DNA of 43,969 bases from assembly GCA_902462295.1 (NCBI GenBank), contig CABQAZ010000014.1, positions 1-43,969 of the forward strand, in the 5' to 3' direction. This DNA comes from an uncultured Clostridium sp. GTDB taxonomy: Bacteria; Bacillota; Clostridia; TANB77; CAG-508. This document shows positions 41,042 through 43,969 of this stretch, piece after piece. The notes beneath the pieces were generated by a model. It saw only the letters and a list, made by a program, of their open reading frames with translations, made no database searches and had not been told where the DNA came from. The position numbers were made by a program, and so were the translations under genes. Each line of letters starts with the position of its first letter. Positions within the stretch are counted from its first letter, which is position 1.

Positions 41042-42047
41042 AAATCAATTTGAAAGTTATTTAAAAGAAGATAATGTAACAGAGAAGTTTTTACATATGG
41101 AAAAAGGAGAATTACAAAACGCATTTGGAGAAGAATTTTTAAAAACAGTAGATTATGGAGATCAAAATAATAATAGTCATCAATATGACTTATTTGAACA
41201 TATATTGAGAACTGTAGATAATGTAGGGACTCAAAATCTAAATGAAGAGGATTTATTAAAAGTAAAAATCGCAGCATTCTTTCATGATATAGGAAAACCA
41301 AGTGTAGCTCAATTAAACGAAAAAACGGGGCAAACACAATTCATAGGACATGCTAAAGAATCTGCTATTCTTGCAGAAGAAATATTAGCTAATTTAGGAT
41401 ATTCAAAAAATGAAATAAATGAATTAAGTTTTTTAATTAAATGTCATGATGATTTTATAAATATATCAAAAATTGAAGATGTAACCCCAAATAGAGTTGC
41501 AAAAGTTTTTGCTTCTATAAATAAAAAGACAGAAGAATATCCACCAAAACTTTCTGATATGAAAAAGTTGATAGCATTATGTGAAGCTGATGCAATGGCT
41601 CAAAACGATGTGATTATGAAAAACGGTGAAATTTTTGATACTAAACAAAATAGAATAGCTAGACTAGAAGCAATAAATCAGGTTCTAGAAGAAGCAGTTG
41701 TTTTAAAACAGAATCAAGAAATAGAAAAAATGCAAAAGCAAATAGAAACAATAGAAAATGGTCCTAAGCCAATAGAAAAAAATGGAAAAATTGTAAATCA
41801 AAAACAAATAGATTTATGGAATGCAAAGACAGAAGAACAAAAACAAAGTGAAATTAATGAAATAAATAATAAAATACAGTTAGCAGAAGAAGAAAAAGCA
41901 AGAATTTTAGAAAATGAAGATAATAAAGAAAAACAAGATTCTAAACATAAAGAAAAGGCTGAAAGATTAACTACAAGTATGGAAGAATCAAAAAAATTAG
42001 GTGAAGAAATTAAAGAATTAAGCAAAGATAACGAACAAAATAAATAG
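41034..42047 (+). CDS. HD-domain protein (CCA-enzyme-type HD) with long coiled-coil tail
   Basis: A 337-residue protein. Residues 40-190 form an intact HD phosphohydrolase module like that of tRNA nucleotidyltransferases: SHQYDLFEHIL (H49, H56), AAFFHDIGKPS (H84-D85), FIGHAKES (H106), IKCHDDF (H138) and CEADAMAQND. It lacks any nucleotidyltransferase domain. Residues 205-337 are Glu/Lys/Gln-rich and likely coiled-coil, including NGPKPIEKNGKIVNQKQ. The last 34 residues resemble the tail of the preceding kinase fusion. I start at ATG 41034, after AAAGGAG, overlapping the upstream stop by 8 bases. HD enzymes remove phosphates or cut phosphodiesters; the substrate here is unknown, tRNA or nucleotide being guesses. 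Confidence 0.75.
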   Translation: MDRNQFESYLKEDNVTEKFLHMEKGELQNAFGEEFLKTVDYGDQNNNSHQYDLFEHILRTVDNVGTQNLNEEDLLKVKIAAFFHDIGKPSVAQLNEKTGQTQFIGHAKESAILAEEILANLGYSKNEINELSFLIKCHDDFINISKIEDVTPNRVAKVFASINKKTEEYPPKLSDMKKLIALCEADAMAQNDVIMKNGEIFDTKQNRIARLEAINQVLEEAVVLKQNQEIEKMQKQIETIENGPKPIEKNGKIVNQKQIDLWNAKTEEQKQSEINEINNKIQLAEEEKARILENEDNKEKQDSKHKEKAERLTTSMEESKKLGEEIKELSKDNEQNK

Positions 42048-42059
42048 GAGGAATAAAAA

Positions 42060-42389
42060 ATGAATAGTAATAATTCTATGATAGTAAGAAAAGAAAATAT
42101 TTTTAAGAAATTTTTTCAAAAATTGAAATCTTTATTTATAAAAGAGGAAATTAATATTATTATACCAAAATCAGATGTTAAAAGGGATACTGTAAAAAAA
42201 GAAAAATTTGTTAATAGTATAGTAGTCGATGTTGATTTTGAAATACAAGCATTAAAAGTAAAATTAGATAATGGAGAAATTAAGGCAATTGATTTAAATG
42301 ATGAGCAGATTGATAAACTACAAGCTATATATGACAAAGAAATTGCAGAAAAAAAATTAAAGTTACAACAATTAAAAAAAAGTGCATAA
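42060..42389 (+). CDS. Small basic hypothetical protein, last gene of the kinase/HD operon
   Basis: A 109-residue protein. The N-terminal part has a basic amphipathic helix IFKKFFQKLKSLFIK, the middle is strand-like (SIVVDVDFEIQALKVKLDNG) and the C-terminus is a helix with LNDEQIDKLQAIYDKEI and a Lys-rich end. TAGGAGG, overlapping the previous stop, precedes the ATG by ten bases, so it is translated with the HD gene. I do not recognise its family. A role as membrane-associated partner or antitoxin of the upstream proteins is possible but unproved. Confidence 0.6.
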   Translation: MNSNNSMIVRKENIFKKFFQKLKSLFIKEEINIIIPKSDVKRDTVKKEKFVNSIVVDVDFEIQALKVKLDNGEIKAIDLNDEQIDKLQAIYDKEIAEKKLKLQQLKKSA

Positions 42390-42395
42390 ACAAAA

Positions 42396-42420
42396 TTATG
42401 AAAACACAATATTTTCATAA
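42396..42420 (+). terminator. Weak hairpin after the kinase/HD operon
   Basis: TTATGAAAA and TTTTCATAA pair perfectly around CACAATA. T residues lie in the stem only, so termination may be partial. Confidence 0.45.
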
Positions 42421-42474
42421 AAATACTTGCAATTCACATAATAATATGATAACATATTATTATATTAATAAAAA

Positions 42475-42725
42475 CGAAGAAAAAGAGGAGTACATTTATA
42501 CTTATTTAATAGAGAAAAGAAGTCATAGGCTGAAAGCTTCTTAAACAAAGGTAAATGGAATGTAGCTTTGGAGTTGATAATCCGAAAATAAACTTAAGAT
42601 TATCCGTATGTGTGCGTTAAAACAAAATAAGATATTATCATAATATAAAACAGATAATAATTAAGGTGGTACCGTGAGATATAAACTCGCCCTTATGCAA
42701 ATAAGCATATAGGCGAGTTTTTTCA
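42475..42725 (+). promoter_or_regulatory. T-box leader (tRNA-Val) controlling valS
   Basis: The conserved T-box sequence AAGGTGGTACCGTG lies at 42663-42676; its TGGT would pair with the ACCA end of uncharged tRNA-Val. The terminator is the ACTCGCC/GGCGAGT stem with a T tract (42685-42725), exclusive with the antiterminator. A stem I specifier codon GTA (Val) is readable at 42562-42564 in the context GAATGTAGC. Uncharged tRNA-Val should raise valS expression. The 5' end of the leader is estimated. Confidence 0.9.
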
Positions 42726-42758
42726 TAAAGTTAAATTTTATTAAAGGGAGGATAAAAA

Positions 42759-43969
42759 ATGAGTGAAAAAAAATTAAATGACAAATACAACCCAAAAGAA
42801 TTTGAAGAAAAATTATATAATGAATGGGAACAAAAAGGCTATTTCAAACCATCAATGGACAAAACAAAAGAAAGTTATTGCATAGTAATGCCACCACCAA
42901 ATGTAACAGGAAAATTACACATGGGACATGCATTAGATGATACGTTACAAGATGTTCTAATAAGATATAAAAGAATGTGTGGGTATAACACATTATGGAT
43001 TCCAGGGACAGACCATTCAGCGATTGCAACAGAAGTAAAAGTTGTAGAAAAAATGAAGAAAGAAGAGGGCTTAACAAAAGCTGATATAACAAGAGAACAA
43101 TTTTTAGAAAGAGCATGGGCATGGACTGAAGAATATGGAGGAACAATTCAAAAACAACAACGTAGACTTGGATGTTCATGTGATTGGGAACGTTCAAGAT
43201 TCACGATGGATGATGGATTATCAGAAGCTGTTTTAGAACAATTTGTGAATTTATATAATAAAGGTTTAATATATAAAGGAACAAGAATGATAAATTGGTG
43301 TCCATCATGTCATACATCAATATCAGATGCAGAAGTAGAATTTGAAGAAGAAGCATCACATTTATGGCATATTAGATATCAAATAAAAGGAACAGACAAA
43401 TATGTAATAGTTGCAACAACAAGACCTGAAACAATGCTTGGAGATACTGCGGTAGCAGTCCATCCAGATGATGAAAGATATAAAGATATTGTAGGAAAAA
43501 CTTGTATTCTTCCAATAATGAATAAAGAAATACCAATAATTGCAGATGATTTTGTAGAAAAAGACTTTGGAACAGGATGTGTAAAAATTACTCCAGCACA
43601 TGATATGAATGATTATCAAGCAGGATTAAGAAACAATTTAGAAATAGTAGAAGTTTTTGATGATAGTTCAATAATGGGAGATTTAGTACCAGAATATAAA
43701 GGATTAACAACATTAGAAGCACGTAAATTAATCATCAAAAAATTAGAAGAAATAGGGGCACTTGTAAAAACAGAAGACTATACACATAATGTAGGAAAAT
43801 GTTATAGATGTCATAATACAATAGAACCAAGAATTTCTGAGCAATGGTTTGTAAAGATGAAAGAATTAGCAGAACCTGCAATTAAAGTTGTAAAAGAAGA
43901 TAGTGTTAAATTTATTCCAAAAAGATATGAAAAAACATATTTTAACTGGATGGAAAACATTCAAGATTG
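42759..43969 (+). CDS. valS: Valyl-tRNA synthetase (5' part)
   Basis: The first 403 codons of valS, running off the window. The class I HIGH-type motif is GHAL in PPPNVTGKLHMGHALDD, followed by WIPGTDHSAIATE, a zinc-type NWCPSCHT and the editing-domain block TTRPETMLGDTAVAVHP. Downstream, GKCYRCHNTIEPRISEQWF is also typical of bacterial ValRS. The enzyme charges tRNA-Val in the cytosol. The ATG follows AGGGAGG and is preceded by a Val-type T-box leader. The KMSKS motif lies beyond the window. Confidence 0.96.
   Translation, partial: MSEKKLNDKYNPKEFEEKLYNEWEQKGYFKPSMDKTKESYCIVMPPPNVTGKLHMGHALDDTLQDVLIRYKRMCGYNTLWIPGTDHSAIATEVKVVEKMKKEEGLTKADITREQFLERAWAWTEEYGGTIQKQQRRLGCSCDWERSRFTMDDGLSEAVLEQFVNLYNKGLIYKGTRMINWCPSCHTSISDAEVEFEEEASHLWHIRYQIKGTDKYVIVATTRPETMLGDTAVAVHPDDERYKDIVGKTCILPIMNKEIPIIADDFVEKDFGTGCVKITPAHDMNDYQAGLRNNLEIVEVFDDSSIMGDLVPEYKGLTTLEARKLIIKKLEEIGALVKTEDYTHNVGKCYRCHNTIEPRISEQWFVKMKELAEPAIKVVKEDSVKFIPKRYEKTYFNWMENIQD

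Noticed and set aside
39200..42047. Genes for CCA-adding enzyme (tRNA nucleotidyltransferase)
   Set aside because: Only the HD and tail part resembles that enzyme. The nucleotidyltransferase head with its GGxxRD-type motif is missing in both proteins.
1..43969. CRISPR array, complete insertion sequence or prophage
   Set aside because: No regularly spaced repeats, transposase, integrase or phage structural genes were seen.

Overview
The window is AT-rich chromosomal DNA from a low-GC, Gram-positive, endospore-forming Clostridia-type bacterium. The support is a CtsR-McsA-McsB-ClpC stress operon with CtsR boxes, a T-box leader before valS, the sporulation membrane protein YlbJ behind a sigma-E-like promoter, the yloC-remA-rpoZ-gmk-priA-def block seen in Firmicutes, and AGGAGG ribosome binding sites. 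An uncultured gut lineage is plausible but cannot be proved from the sequence.

Layout. Positions 1-430 hold the end of a 5S rRNA and a tRNA-Asn gene whose anticodon is split by a 234-nt group I intron; a free-standing HNH endonuclease gene follows. Positions 1000-5260 are accessory metabolism: a Nudix hydrolase, a lysophospholipase-like hydrolase, a TetR regulator and oleate hydratase. Positions 5470-10290 carry murI, recN, a first enolase and a DUF1385-type membrane protein. On the minus strand lie ylbJ and a small companion gene. Positions 11980-12780 hold an antitoxin with a decayed RelE toxin and a small unknown gene, followed by ctsR-mcsA-mcsB-clpC and a convergent XRE regulator. Positions 18181-25770 form a lower-glycolysis cluster (pgk, tpiA, gpmI, second enolase) that also contains a YezG/DUF600 immunity-like gene and a NifU-like/GGGtGRT pair. 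Two large inverted-repeat elements fill 25806-26112. The complete dTDP-rhamnose operon (rfbDACB), yqeK, rsmE and the yicC-remA-rpoZ-gmk-priA-def block come next, then an iron-dependent alcohol dehydrogenase.

The last region (38861-42389) is a tight four-gene operon. It encodes a HipS/HipA-N-like protein, a HipA/CtkA-like kinase fused to a degenerate HD module of the CCA-adding-enzyme type, a second protein with an intact HD module of the same type, and a small basic protein. The kinase fusion and the HD protein share a similar C-terminal tail. I know of no described system with this architecture. The operon is followed by a T-box-controlled valS that runs off the window.

The two strongest leads are the intron-split tRNA-Asn with its neighbouring HNH gene, and the kinase/HD operon. 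Other points worth a second look are the rod-shaped inverted repeat at 25926-26112, the orphan immunity gene among glycolytic genes, two complete enolases, and a five-codon leader frame in front of gpmI.
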